Numbered from the stretch's first letter, positions 8,397 to 16,593 are shown. The stretch is 36,778 nucleotides of DNA from Lachnospiraceae bacterium (GCA_016290615.1 JAEEUS010000018.1:1-36778), one strand, 5' to 3'. Program-made: numbers and translations. Notes: generated by a model not told the origin, from the letters alone.

Positions 8397-9269
8397 TTAA
8401 GCCTTGTCTGTAGCTGTCTTTGTTCTGTCTGCATTGTAGATGTAGAAGCCCTTGCCGCTCTTTACGCCAAGGTTTCCGCCACGTACCATCTTTCTGATAA
8501 GAGGACATGCACGATACTTTGAATCACCTGTCTCATTGTAGAGAACATCCATGATAGCAAGGCAGATATCAAGACCTACGAAATCACCGAGCTCAAGGGG
8601 ACCCATGGGATGGTTTGCGCCGAGCTTCATAGCTGCGTCGATACCTTCGATATCAGAAACACCTTCCATCTTGATGAATGCTGCTTCATTGATCATGGGA
8701 ATGAGGATACGGTTAACAACGAAACCAGCTGCCTCATTAACCTGAACGGGTGTCTTGCCGATCTCTTCAGAGATCTTCTTTATTGCATCAACAGTTGCCT
8801 CAGGTGTGTTAACGCCTGCGATAACCTCGATGAGCTTCATGCGGTCAGCGGGATTGAAGAAATGCATGCCGACCATAGGTCTGTTAAGACCGTTTCCTAT
8901 CTCTGTGATAGAGAGTGATGATGTATTTGAAGCGAAGATACACTCGCTCTTGCAGATCTCGTCGAGCTCCTTGAATGTTGTCTTCTTAACTTCCATATTT
9001 TCAAATGCTGCTTCTACGATAAGGTCGCAGTCTGCGCAGAGGTTTTCCTTAAGACCGGGTGTGATCTTAGCAAGTATGCCGTCTGCAACGTCCTGTGTCA
9101 TCTTTCCTTTCTCAACAAGCTTTGCATATCCCTTGGCGATCTTGTCCTTACCGCCTTCAGCCCATTCCTGCTTGATATCGCAGAGAGCTACTTCATAACC
9201 TTCTGTCTGTGCAAAAGCCTTGGCAATGCCCTGGCCCATGGTACCTGCACCAATAACGCCTACTTTCAT
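8397..9269 (-). CDS. hbd: 3-hydroxybutyryl-CoA dehydrogenase
   Basis: A 290-residue cytosolic enzyme that reduces acetoacetyl-CoA to 3-hydroxybutyryl-CoA. The Rossmann motif GAGTMG sits at residues 7-12. The catalytic set is complete: S117 in SNTSS, H136 in HFFNPADRMKLIE, E148, and N186 in GFVVNRIL. The length is close to the usual 282-290. A strong AAGGAGG precedes the ATG. It lies between crt and bcd in the operon, an order known from Butyrivibrio and Roseburia and different from the crt-bcd-etf-hbd order of Clostridium acetobutylicum. Confidence 0.97.
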   Translation of the reverse strand: MKVGVIGAGTMGQGIAKAFAQTEGYEVALCDIKQEWAEGGKDKIAKGYAKLVEKGKMTQDVADGILAKITPGLKENLCADCDLIVEAAFENMEVKKTTFKELDEICKSECIFASNTSSLSITEIGNGLNRPMVGMHFFNPADRMKLIEVIAGVNTPEATVDAIKKISEEIGKTPVQVNEAAGFVVNRILIPMINEAAFIKMEGVSDIEGIDAAMKLGANHPMGPLELGDFVGLDICLAIMDVLYNETGDSKYRACPLIRKMVRGGNLGVKSGKGFYIYNADRTKTATDKA

Positions 9270-9314
9270 AGTTAAGCCTCCTTAAAAATTTATCTTGATT
9301 ATTTTATTACCTTT

Positions 9315-10145
9315 TTATCTGTTCTTGAAAGGAACAACCTTAAGCTTCTTTTCCTTGTCTTTCTCAAGGAAGTTGCCCATGCCTGCTTTCTGATCTTCTG
9401 TCTCGAAGCAGTCACCGAAGAGCTTTTCTTCTATAACAATAGCCTTGTCCATATCAACCTGAAGACCTTCGTTTATAGCCTTCTTGCAGTTACGTACTGC
9501 AATGGGAGCCTGCATTGCGATGCCTGCTGCCATCTTGTTTGCTGCTGCCATAAGAGCGTCCTTGGCAGAAACAACAACTTCGCCTGCCTCGTTTGTCTCA
9601 GCTGAAACAACCTGGTTTACAAGACCTATTCTGTAAGCTTCTGCAGCCTTGATGTTGCGGGCTGTATAGATCATCTGCTTAGCCATGCCTGCGCCAACAA
9701 GACGTGCAAGTCTCTGTGTTCCGCCAAATCCGGGTGTGATTCCAAGACCAACTTCGGGCTGACCGAATACTGCGTTGTCAGAACAGATTCTGATATCACA
9801 GCTCATTGAGATCTCGCATCCGCCGCCGAGTGCGAAACCGTTAACTGCAGCGATAACGGGGATGGGGAATGTCTCAAGCTTTCTGAATACGTCATTACCC
9901 TTCTTACCGAAAGCTTCGCCTTCAGCCTTTGTAAGTGTGCTCATCTCACCTATGTCTGCACCTGCAACAAAGCTCTTTTCGCCTGCGCCTGTGAGGATAA
10001 GGCATCTTACATTCTCAAGATCCACAGCATCGAGTGTAGCATCAAGCTCTTCAAGAACCTGTGAGTTAAGTGCGTTCAATGCCTTTTCTCTGTTAATGGT
10101 GATAGTGCCGACAGCACCGTTTACCTCATATAAAATGTAATCCAT
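9315..10145 (-). CDS. crt: 3-hydroxybutyryl-CoA dehydratase (crotonase)
   Basis: A 276-residue enoyl-CoA hydratase family protein that dehydrates 3-hydroxybutyryl-CoA to crotonyl-CoA. The oxyanion-hole segment FVAGADIGEM, the two catalytic glutamates E111 (GGGCEISMSCD) and E131 (FGQPEVGLGITPGFGG), and the usual 20-residue spacing between them are all visible. It is about 15 residues longer than the clostridial enzyme. The extra length is an insert rich in Glu, Ala and Val around residues 180-195, probably a surface loop. AAGGAGAG precedes the ATG. An intercistronic hairpin separates it from thl. Confidence 0.96.
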   Translation of the reverse strand: MDYILYEVNGAVGTITINREKALNALNSQVLEELDATLDAVDLENVRCLILTGAGEKSFVAGADIGEMSTLTKAEGEAFGKKGNDVFRKLETFPIPVIAAVNGFALGGGCEISMSCDIRICSDNAVFGQPEVGLGITPGFGGTQRLARLVGAGMAKQMIYTARNIKAAEAYRIGLVNQVVSAETNEAGEVVVSAKDALMAAANKMAAGIAMQAPIAVRNCKKAINEGLQVDMDKAIVIEEKLFGDCFETEDQKAGMGNFLEKDKEKKLKVVPFKNR

Positions 10146-10169
10146 AATCTCTCCTTTATTTCGTGCAAC

Positions 10170-10200
10170 AAGCAGCTGCCCTTTTTACAGGGAGCTGCTT
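10170..10200 (-). promoter_or_regulatory. Intercistronic hairpin between thl and crt
   Basis: On the minus strand AAGCAGCT followed by CCCT pairs with AGGG and AGCTGCTT around a short A-rich loop, giving about 12 pairs with one bulged C. No T tract follows, so it is not a standard terminator. An mRNA-processing or 3'-end-stabilising role for the thl message is possible. Confidence 0.6.
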
Positions 10201-10218
10201 GCAGATTTCATTATTATA

Positions 10219-11415
10219 TTAGTCCATCTCAACGATAGTAGCACAACCCATGCCGCCACCGATACACAGTGTAGCAAGACCCTTCTTAGCACCCTTCTTC
10301 TTCATCTCGTGAAGGAGTGTTACGAGGATACGCGCACCTGATGCACCAACGGGATGTCCGAGTGCGATCGCACCGCCGTTAGGATTGAGCTGCTTGTCAA
10401 CATCGATTCCGAGATCCTTGCCGACTGCTACAGACTGAGCAGCGAATGCTTCGTTTGCCTCGATGATATCGAAGTCCTCGATCTTGTAGCCGGCCTTTGC
10501 CATAGCCTTTCTTGTAGCTGCAACAGGTCCGATACCCATGATAGTGGGATCAACGCCTGCAAGTGCACCTGCAACGAATGTAGCCATAGGCTTAACACCA
10601 AGCTCAGCTGCCTTTTCTTCGCTCATGAGAACGATCGCTGCAGCACCGTCATTGATTCCTGATGCATTACCAGCTGTAACAACACCGTCGGGATTAAGAG
10701 GTTTAAGCTTAGCAAGACCTTCTATTGTAGAACCCTGTCTGGGACCTTCGTCTGTATCAAATACAACTACTTCTTTTTTCTTCTTTATTTCTACGGGAAC
10801 GATCTCTTCCTTGAACTCGCCGTTCTCGATAGCAGCGCAGGCCTTTAACTGGCTCTTTAATGCGAACTCATCAAGCTCTTCTCTTGTAAGGTTCCACTGC
10901 TTTGCAACATTGTCTGCTGTTGTGATCATATGGTAGTCATTGAATGCATCCCATAAAGCATCCTTAACCATTGTATCAACAAGTCCGCCCTGGCTCTGGC
11001 TGGGCCACATCATTCTGTAGCCGTAACGTCCGTTGGGGATTGCGAAAGGTGCCATAGACATGTTTTCCATACCGCCTGCTACAACTATGTCAGCATCTCC
11101 TGCCATGATCATCTGAGCTGCCTGGTTTACACAGTTAAGACCTGAACCGCATACTACGTTGATCGTAACAGCGGGTACTTCTATAGGAAGACCTGCCTTT
11201 ATAGATGCCTGACGAGCCACGTTCTGTCCGAGGCCTGCCTGGATAACACATCCCATGTATACCTGATCAACATCCTCAGGCTTAATACCTGCTCTGTTAA
11301 CAGCCTCCTTGATAACGATAGCACCGAGCTGAGCTGCAGGTGTTGTGCTGAGTGAGCCGCCCATTGTTCCGATGGCTGTACGGCATGCACTGGCTATAAC
11401 TACTTTCTTTGCCAT
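10219..11415 (-). CDS. thl: Acetyl-CoA acetyltransferase (thiolase)
   Basis: A 398-residue biosynthetic thiolase that condenses two acetyl-CoA into acetoacetyl-CoA, the entry step of butyrate formation. The catalytic residues are C89 in [11 protein letters not shown]354 in [12 protein letters not shown] and C384 in LCIGGGMG. I placed the start at the ATG at 11415. The ATG six codons upstream contains the ribosome binding site itself (AAAGGAG, eight bases before 11415). It is the first gene of the six-gene operon, behind a promoter at 11493-11522. The product is cytosolic and tetrameric in known homologues. Confidence 0.97.
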   Translation of the reverse strand: MAKKVVIASACRTAIGTMGGSLSTTPAAQLGAIVIKEAVNRAGIKPEDVDQVYMGCVIQAGLGQNVARQASIKAGLPIEVPAVTINVVCGSGLNCVNQAAQMIMAGDADIVVAGGMENMSMAPFAIPNGRYGYRMMWPSQSQGGLVDTMVKDALWDAFNDYHMITTADNVAKQWNLTREELDEFALKSQLKACAAIENGEFKEEIVPVEIKKKKEVVVFDTDEGPRQGSTIEGLAKLKPLNPDGVVTAGNASGINDGAAAIVLMSEEKAAELGVKPMATFVAGALAGVDPTIMGIGPVAATRKAMAKAGYKIEDFDIIEANEAFAAQSVAVGKDLGIDVDKQLNPNGGAIALGHPVGASGARILVTLLHEMKKKGAKKGLATLCIGGGMGCATIVEMD

Positions 11416-11492
11416 ATTTATGACTCCTTTCATATTTAAGTTACAACCTGTCTGAAACAGATTGTTATTTTTTTATCACATAGTGCTTAAAT

Positions 11493-11522
11493 ATTGTATC
11501 ACAGATATGCAAACGAGCGCAA
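11493..11522 (-). promoter_or_regulatory. Promoter of the butyrate operon
   Basis: TTGCGC at 11522-11517, an 18-base spacer, and TACAAT at 11498-11493 on the minus strand. It lies about 80 bases upstream of the thl start, immediately after the hpf terminator. Confidence 0.6.
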
Positions 11523-11524
11523 CG

Positions 11525-11570
11525 AAAAAGTTCCGCCGCATAATAGTTTTTTAACTACCCGCGGCGGAAC
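11525..11570 (-). terminator. Intrinsic terminator of hpf
   Basis: GTTCCGCCGC (11570-11561) pairs perfectly with GCGGCGGAAC (11539-11530) on the minus strand. An inner AGTT/AACT helix sits in the loop, and TTTTT follows at 11529-11525. Confidence 0.9.
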
Positions 11571-11600
11571 CAGAATCTTTTCTATATTATATTGTAGTCT

Positions 11601-12128
11601 TTAATACTCCGGCTCGATAAGTCCGTATGTATTGCCTTTTCTCTTGTATACCACGTTTACCTGTCCTGTCTCCGCATTTACAAATACGAAGAAGTTGTGT
11701 CCCGTAAGCTCCATCTGGATGCAGGCATCCTCGGCATACATAGGCTTGATGTCAAATTTCTTGCTTCTTACTATCTGGATCTCTTCTTCATCAACGAAGT
11801 CCTTTTCGATGAACTCCTGTCTGAAGTAATCCTTATTCTGTTGTTTCTCTATGAGTTTGTTCTTATATTTCTTTAACTGTCTCTCTATTATCTCTTCTAC
11901 CAGATCGATCGATACATACATATCGTTACTAACCTGCTCTGATCTGATCACCGTTCCCTTAACCGGGATGGTTACTTCTATCTTCTGTCTCTCCTTTTCT
12001 ACGCTAAGCGTTACGTGTACTTCTGTGTCAGGCGTGAAGTACTTCTCCAATTTGCCGATCTTGTCTTCGATTGCACTCTTAAGCCCTTCTGTGATATCGA
12101 TGTTTTTGCCGCTGATGATAAATTTCAT
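11601..12128 (-). CDS. hpf: Ribosome hibernation promoting factor, long form
   Basis: A 175-residue long-form HPF. The N-terminal S30AE/RaiA domain covers about residues 1-100 (KFIISGKNIDITEGLKSAI; basic stretch near KKYKNKLIEKQ). It binds the small subunit in the A and P sites. The C-terminal domain (about 120-175; DIKPMYAEDACIQMELTGH, FFVFVNAETG, VVYKRKGNTYGLIEP) dimerises and drives 100S ribosome formation in Gram-positive bacteria. The ATG at 12128 was chosen because AAGGG lies about ten bases upstream; an ATG eight codons earlier precedes that site. The gene is monocistronic, with a promoter at 12193-12222 and a strong terminator. Confidence 0.95.
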   Translation of the reverse strand: MKFIISGKNIDITEGLKSAIEDKIGKLEKYFTPDTEVHVTLSVEKERQKIEVTIPVKGTVIRSEQVSNDMYVSIDLVEEIIERQLKKYKNKLIEKQQNKDYFRQEFIEKDFVDEEEIQIVRSKKFDIKPMYAEDACIQMELTGHNFFVFVNAETGQVNVVYKRKGNTYGLIEPEY

Positions 12129-12192
12129 ATACATCAATCCCTTCTTGTTCAAGATTTGTCAAAACAAATTGAACCTTGTCTGACATGGCTAT

Positions 12193-12222
12193 ATTTTACC
12201 ACGTTTTCACATCATTTGTCTA
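12193..12222 (-). promoter_or_regulatory. Promoter of hpf
   Basis: TAGACA at 12222-12217, an 18-base spacer and TAAAAT at 12198-12193 on the minus strand. The predicted leader is about 60 bases. Confidence 0.6.
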
Positions 12223-12624
12223 TATGGGGGTTAATATTCTGACAATTATTAATGTTTTCTTAAGTTTTCGCTATTTATTAATTTCCAGTCTTTTATTCAA
12301 AATGATGTATTTTTGACATTCTCAACAAAACAGTCGTTTGGTTTATGCCTGTTTATAACATAACTAAATCAGTCAATTTTTTGTGTATAATGTGGATATC
12401 TTCGTGAATAACTGCATTTTTCGCTGTTTTATTGTGGATAACTCGGTTTGCCTACGTGCTTTTTTCGTGCTCCGATTTGTGCGTTTTTGTTAAAAATGCA
12501 TATACGGACTCCTGTCAAGTAACTATTTTCATTTTTTTATTTTCAGACAAATTAAGATACAATTAGATATTGACCGGTGACGTTTTTGGCCGTTAACCGT
12601 TATAGTCGATAGCTGAAAAGGGCA
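12223..12624. other. AT-rich non-coding region with DnaA-box-like sites
   Basis: About 400 bases without a supportable gene. They hold a perfect DnaA box on the plus strand (TGTGGATAA, 12433-12441) and three near matches in the same orientation: TGTGTATAA (12382-12390), TGTGGATAT (12391-12399) and CGTGAATAA (12403-12411). The surroundings are T-rich. No dnaA, dnaN or rpmH gene is nearby, so this is not the usual oriC context. Confidence 0.5.
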
Positions 12625-12662
12625 TAAAAATACCGGATATCATGGTATTCCACGATATCCGG
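12625..12662 (-). terminator. Terminator of the NlpC/P60 gene
   Basis: CCGGATATCGTGG and CCATGATATCCGG (minus strand, 12662-12633) pair around an AATA loop with one G-T position, followed by TATTTTTAT. It lies eight bases past the stop. The plus-strand side has GTGTTTTTAG, so weak bidirectional action is possible. Confidence 0.85.
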
Positions 12663-12670
12663 AAGTGTTT

Positions 12671-13951
12671 TTAGAATATTCTTCTTACGCAGATCGGTGT
12701 ACGATATGTCGCATTTCCGACTACGATACCCGTCTTTGACGTTGAAGCATGTACTATCTGGCCGTTTCCTATGTAGATTCCTACATGGCCTGAGTAGCAG
12801 ATTATATCGCCGGGCTGAGCATTTTCAAGTCCGCCTACGTCGTAACCGACGCTTCTGTCACCTGATGATGAATGCGGCAGTGATACGCCGAAGTTAGCGT
12901 ATACGCTCATTACAAAGCCTGAGCAGTCAGTACCCTGTGTCAGTGATGAACCGCCGAACACGTAAGGATTTCCGACAAACTGCAGAGCGAAGTTTGCGAC
13001 ATCAGTGCCGGCTCCGTTTCCGCTTGCTGCATATGTCTGTGCTGGCTGAGCCTGTGTCTGGTTAGCTGCATCATCCGCTGCCTGAGCTTCTCTTGCTGCT
13101 CTCTTCGCAGCTGCAGCAGCCGCTGCTGCGTTGGCTCTGTCTCTTTCCTCTTTTTCCTTCTTGAGTCTGGCTTCTTCCTCAGCCTTTGACTCGGCTTTGA
13201 CAAATTCTGTCTTAAGATCTACATAGTCGGTAGAAACATATCCGAAACCTTCTTCAATATCTACCTTGACCCATCCGTCGAGTTCTTCTGTAACTATAAG
13301 ATCTTCTTCTATCGGAACCAGTCCCAAAACGCTTGCTTCAAGGCTGGGCTCTTCTCTTACCTTTAAAGTAGTGGTGGTTACGGTTGCGATCCTTGTTCCG
13401 ACCTCTCTGGCAACTTCCACTGCCTCGTCACCGGTAACACAGTACTCGCCTTTTACGTAGCCGACACAGTTTCCTGACTGTATCTTGTACCATCCGTCTA
13501 CTTCTTCGATAAAGTTTCCTGCGGATTTATCATAGAGTTTTCCGACAATCTCGCCATCCTCGCTGGGAATGTCTCTTACATTGACGTAATTGTCGACTCT
13601 GGCGATTACCAGATTGTAAAACTCTTCTTCTTTAGTTTTCTCGTCGACTACTATCTCGGGTATAACAGCTTCAACAACTTCCTTGTCAAGTGTTACGGTC
13701 GCTTTTGCAGTCGATGCACTGGCATCATCAAGCTTGACAACCGATGTCGGATTGCCCTGGCTTTCATTAACCAGATGTTTAACCTCGTCCTTTACCTCGC
13801 TTACGGTCACACCTTCTTCTACCTTGGTGCCAAAGCCCGCTGACGGAAGCATATTTGAAAGCTTCTCAGCGTGACTGCCGTACCCGCTAAGGCAGAAACT
13901 AATGCCTGCGGTGGCGATAAAGAGCAAAGTCTTTACCTTTCTGAGCTTCAT
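12671..13951 (-). CDS. Secreted NlpC/P60 peptidoglycan hydrolase with two SH3 domains
   Basis: A 426-residue exported cell-wall endopeptidase. It has a Sec signal peptide at about residues 1-28 (KLRKVK then a hydrophobic core). Two bacterial SH3 repeats follow, at about 113-170 (VNVRDIPS...GWYKIQ...GYVKGEYC) and 185-245 (LKVREEPS...GWVKVD...GYVSTDYV). A charged, alanine-rich linker (about 250-310) precedes the catalytic domain. The catalytic triad residues are C343 in TDCSGF, H389 in GHVGIYIG and H401 in VHAS. Such enzymes cut the D-gamma-Glu to diamino-acid bond during wall remodelling; exact bond specificity cannot be read from sequence. AAAGGTGA precedes the ATG. It has its own consensus promoter and terminator and lies downstream of trxB with no terminator between. 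Confidence 0.93.
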   Translation of the reverse strand: MKLRKVKTLLFIATAGISFCLSGYGSHAEKLSNMLPSAGFGTKVEEGVTVSEVKDEVKHLVNESQGNPTSVVKLDDASASTAKATVTLDKEVVEAVIPEIVVDEKTKEEEFYNLVIARVDNYVNVRDIPSEDGEIVGKLYDKSAGNFIEEVDGWYKIQSGNCVGYVKGEYCVTGDEAVEVAREVGTRIATVTTTTLKVREEPSLEASVLGLVPIEEDLIVTEELDGWVKVDIEEGFGYVSTDYVDLKTEFVKAESKAEEEARLKKEKEERDRANAAAAAAAAKRAAREAQAADDAANQTQAQPAQTYAASGNGAGTDVANFALQFVGNPYVFGGSSLTQGTDCSGFVMSVYANFGVSLPHSSSGDRSVGYDVGGLENAQPGDIICYSGHVGIYIGNGQIVHASTSKTGIVVGNATYRTPICVRRIF

Positions 13952-13997
13952 AAATCACCTTTCAAACTAAGTCTGATCTAAACGCGAATTCCCTAAT

Positions 13998-14026
13998 ACA
14001 TTACCACTAATCACTGTTATTGTCAA
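13998..14026 (-). promoter_or_regulatory. Promoter of the NlpC/P60 gene
   Basis: A perfect -35 TTGACA (14026-14021), a 17-base spacer and TAATGT (14003-13998) on the minus strand, starting 24 bases after the trxB stop. Confidence 0.75.
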
Positions 14027-14049
14027 CCTTAGGGCAATGTTATGTAATC

Positions 14050-14970
14050 TTACCTGTTGTTGAAGTACTCTGAAACCGACGTTATTGCATTGGCTCCGTC
14101 GGCTGCCGCAGTGATAACCTGTCTCAGTTTTTTGGTCCTCAGATCACCTGCTGCAAAGATGCCTTCTACACTTGTGATGCAGTCCTCGCCGGCTTCGATA
14201 TAACCGTTTTTATCAAGTTTTACCAGGTCCTTAAAAAGCTCTGTATTGGGATCCATTCCCACAGCTATGAATATGCCGTTTACATCAAGTTCTGTGATAT
14301 CCCCGCTCTTAACATTCTCGACCTTTATCTTTTCAACCGAATTCTCACCCAGAATCTCTGTAACCCTGCTGTCATATACTATCTCGATGTTCTCTGTTTC
14401 CTTGACCTTGTCAGCAAGCACCTTTGCGCCTCTGAACTCGTCTCTTCTATGTATAAGGTAGACTTTTGAGCATCCCTTTGAAAGAAACAGTGCATCCTCG
14501 AGTGCAACGTCACCGCCTCCCACAACGGCACACACCTTCTTTCTGAAAAATGCTCCGTCACATGTAGCGCAGTAGGATACTCCCATTCCTCTTAGTTCTT
14601 CTTCTCCGGAAATGCCCAGTGCCCTGTGCTTTGCGCCTGTCGCTATGATAAGGGCCTTTGAAACATATTCTCCGCCATCTGCTTCAACATATATCAGATC
14701 GTCTTTCTTTGAAATGCCTGTTACTGTCACATCAGCAAACTCTGTGCCCATTTCAGTTGCATGTTCCTTAAACTTCATTCCCATATCAAATCCGTTGATA
14801 TGGATGAGTCCCGGATAATTATCAACCTCGTATGTATTTACGATCTGTCCTCCGCCCATTCCGGTCTCATCGATCACCAGAGTGTCGAATCCGGCTCTCT
14901 TTGCGTAAATCGCTGCTGTAAGCCCCGCAGGACCTGCTCCTATTATTATCAGATCTCTTACATTTTCCAT
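14050..14970 (-). CDS. trxB: Thioredoxin-disulfide reductase
   Basis: A 306-residue flavoenzyme that reduces thioredoxin with NADPH. It has the FAD-binding GAGPAGLTAA near residues 11-20 and the redox-active C134-A-T-C137. The NADPH-binding VVGGGDVALEDA is followed by HRRDEFRG, whose arginines contact the 2'-phosphate. The C-terminal FAD motif is FAAGDLRTKKLRQV. Length matches low-molecular-weight TrxR. It starts one base after the stop of the upstream SDR gene and uses a GGAGGG inside that gene's end, so the two are co-transcribed. I saw no thioredoxin gene nearby. Confidence 0.95.
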   Translation of the reverse strand: MENVRDLIIIGAGPAGLTAAIYAKRAGFDTLVIDETGMGGGQIVNTYEVDNYPGLIHINGFDMGMKFKEHATEMGTEFADVTVTGISKKDDLIYVEADGGEYVSKALIIATGAKHRALGISGEEELRGMGVSYCATCDGAFFRKKVCAVVGGGDVALEDALFLSKGCSKVYLIHRRDEFRGAKVLADKVKETENIEIVYDSRVTEILGENSVEKIKVENVKSGDITELDVNGIFIAVGMDPNTELFKDLVKLDKNGYIEAGEDCITSVEGIFAAGDLRTKKLRQVITAAADGANAITSVSEYFNNR

Positions 14971-14971
14971 T

Positions 14972-15691
14972 TTAAATATACCCTCCGTCCATATTTATAA
15001 CCTGTCCCGTCATATATGCAGGTCCGCTTATAAGCATCCACACGGCTCTGGCTACTTCTTCCGCCGTTCCGAATCTGCCTATCGGGATGTCCTCTTCAAG
15101 TTCATGTCTTTCTTCTATATTAAAGCATCTGTTCATATCAGTATCTATCACACCGCAGGCGATAGCGTTTACGCTTATGCCGCTTGGAGCCAGTTCCTTC
15201 GCAAGAGCCTTTGTAAAGGCATCGACTCCGCCCTTAGAGGCACTGTATGCGACCTCCATCGAAGCGCCGCTTCCTCCCCACATGGAAGAGATATTTATGA
15301 TCCTTCCGGACTTTCTTCCTATCATATATGGTATTGCCTGTCTGCAGATATAAAAGGCACTGCTTAGATTTGTCGAAATCACCCTGTTCCAGTCATCAAC
15401 GCTCATATCCTGAAGAAGACCTATGTATGATATGCCGGCATTGTTGATGACGATATCAAAGTCCCTGTGCTTTTCAAACAGCTTTTCTACCTCTTTCGGA
15501 TCACTTCCGTCACACAAAACGGCATCGCAGCTTATGTTGTGTTGACTGCTTAAGTCATTAGCTATATCTTGTAGAATATCGATGTTTTTGACACATGTCA
15601 TCACCAGATCGACGCCCTCCTGGGCCAGTCGTTCAGCTATGGCTTTTCCTATGCCTCTGCTTGCTCCGGTAACAAGAGCCTTTTTTGCCAC
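14972..15691 (-). CDS. SDR family oxidoreductase (FabG-like 3-oxoacyl reductase)
   Basis: A 239-residue classical short-chain dehydrogenase. The cofactor motif is GASRGIG at residues 9-15, followed by the NNAG motif. The catalytic residues are S136, Y149 and K153 (YSASK), and the end is GQVINMDGGY. The arginine in the glycine motif suggests NADPH preference. The start is a GTG at 15691 behind GGGAGGTGA. An in-frame ATG at 15754 lies upstream of the predicted -10 (15733-15728), so it cannot be on the transcript and was rejected. FabG-type 3-oxoacyl-ACP reductase is the best guess, but no other fab genes are present, so the substrate is open. It heads the operon with trxB. Confidence 0.88.
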   Translation of the reverse strand: MAKKALVTGASRGIGKAIAERLAQEGVDLVMTCVKNIDILQDIANDLSSQHNISCDAVLCDGSDPKEVEKLFEKHRDFDIVINNAGISYIGLLQDMSVDDWNRVISTNLSSAFYICRQAIPYMIGRKSGRIINISSMWGGSGASMEVAYSASKGGVDAFTKALAKELAPSGISVNAIACGVIDTDMNRCFNIEERHELEEDIPIGRFGTAEEVARAVWMLISGPAYMTGQVINMDGGYI

Positions 15692-15727
15692 AAAGATCAC
15701 CTCCCTGCAAAAACGAATTCCTTTAAA

Positions 15728-15756
15728 ATTATAGCACAGCGACTGATGAGACACAA
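15728..15756 (-). promoter_or_regulatory. Promoter of the SDR-trxB operon
   Basis: Extended -10 TGCTATAAT (core 15733-15728) with TTGTGT as a weak -35 at 15756-15751 and a 17-base spacer. It fixes the SDR start to the GTG at 15691. Confidence 0.6.
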
Positions 15757-15987
15757 TATATAGTATATAAATAAGAGATCAGTTCCTAAATATTGCGTAC
15801 TTGCCAGATAAACGCCAAAGTCCATAACGCAAGTTTTGTAAAATCATGTTTTAATCTATTGCGTATGATTCAGGTTTTAGATTCCATCATAATTTCAGCA
15901 TATAGACCTCTTTTTGCCTCTCGTTATGTATGTATATGTATGAATCCGAAAAAGTATATGTGACTTTTCTTTGGATCCGATAATCAA

Positions 15988-16222
15988 AAAAGCCTGATGT
16001 GATCAGGCATGATAAGGCTTAAAAAGTATAGACCTATCTGGTCAATCCGCTGCGATGCCAGTCTGATTCCATTATGAAATTATATACAGCCCTGTTCTTC
16101 ATATGAACAGGTCAGATACAGGCATTTGCCTGATGGCATTGCCATATGCCAGGTGTCATGTTGATAAATCATGATATAATTTATTCCATATTTCGATATC
16201 ATTCTTCTTTTTAGTAGTAATA
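15988..16222 (-). ncRNA. Candidate structured small RNA with own promoter and terminator
   Basis: On the minus strand a run of hairpins ends in an intrinsic terminator. In transcript order they are TGGCAT/ATGCCA (around 16152-16135), CAGGC/GCCTG (around 16133-16119), CCTGTTC/GAACAGG (16112-16091), GACC/GGTC (around 16043-16031), then GCCTGA-TCACA-TCAGGC followed by TTTTTT (16008-15986). Upstream lies TTGTAT, a 17-base spacer and TACTAT (16257-16252 and 16234-16229), giving a predicted start near 16222 and a transcript of about 230 nt. Short frames inside lack ribosome binding sites. I do not recognise a known RNA family: no T-box, tmRNA, SRP or RNase P core motifs are visible. Expression is inferred from these signals only. 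Confidence 0.5.
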
Positions 16223-16228
16223 CAAGAT

Positions 16229-16257
16229 ATAGTATTAAAATTCGAACGGTCATACAA
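16229..16257 (-). promoter_or_regulatory. Promoter candidate for the small RNA
   Basis: TTGTAT (16257-16252), a 17-base spacer, TACTAT (16234-16229) on the minus strand. It is followed about 220 bases later by an intrinsic terminator with no gene between. Confidence 0.5.
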
Positions 16258-16566
16258 TTTGTGGTTATAACATCTGTTTTTATCGTAATCTGCCAGGGTA
16301 TCCTTTATGCCGGTAATTATTCATTATCTGTTTCTTTTATATGATCATAAGTACGGCTTTATGAACCCATATTTCGTATTTTGCGAATAGTATCGGTTTT
16401 TGCGACCCTTTCATAAAAAGCTTATATTTTGCATTATTTGCGCAGATTATGCATATATTATTCAGTTTTTATTCGTTATTATTCATCATATTCCCGCATA
16501 TGATCAGAATTGCTCTGTATGCTCTTTTATGACTCTGATTTGCATATACAGTGCGTTTGAACAAAT

Positions 16567-16593
16567 AAAAAACGAAGACAGCACATGCTGTCT
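16567..16593 (-). terminator. Terminator of the arginine operon
   Basis: AGACAGC (16593-16587) pairs with GCTGTCT (16582-16576) around a four-base loop on the minus strand, followed by TCG and TTTTTT. It lies about 35 bases past the solute-binding protein stop. Confidence 0.85.

Larger units (their letters stand above)
15757..16564. other. Non-coding region between the SDR and solute-binding genes
   Basis: Around 800 bases without a supportable protein gene; short open frames here lack ribosome binding sites. The part from 15988 to 16257 carries a candidate structured RNA gene on the minus strand (separate entry). A plus-strand extended -10 (TGATATAAT, 16172-16180) lies inside it. The remainder is AT-rich with scattered short repeats such as ATTGCGTA (near 15792 and 15858), and I see nothing else in it. 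Confidence 0.6.

Noticed and set aside
8755-9198. Plus-strand open frame of 147 codons
   Set aside because: It is antisense to hbd, whose catalytic residues are all intact on the minus strand.
12382-12441. Chromosomal replication origin
   Set aside because: DnaA-like boxes alone are not enough: dnaA, dnaN, rpmH and gyr genes are absent and no clear unwinding element was identified.
12540-12662. Plus-strand small RNA ending at the hairpin at 12633-12662
   Set aside because: TACAAT near 12565 has no suitable -35, and the hairpin is explained as the terminator of the NlpC/P60 gene on the other strand.
15692-15754. Upstream ATG extension of the SDR gene
   Set aside because: The promoter -10 lies at 15733-15728, so the ATG at 15754 is not transcribed. 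GGGAGGTGA supports the GTG at 15691, and SDR proteins begin right before the cofactor motif.
16077-16142. A 21-codon frame with three cysteines inside the RNA candidate (minus strand)
   Set aside because: It has no ribosome binding site, and its codons coincide with the hairpins. A dual-function RNA is conceivable but not supported.
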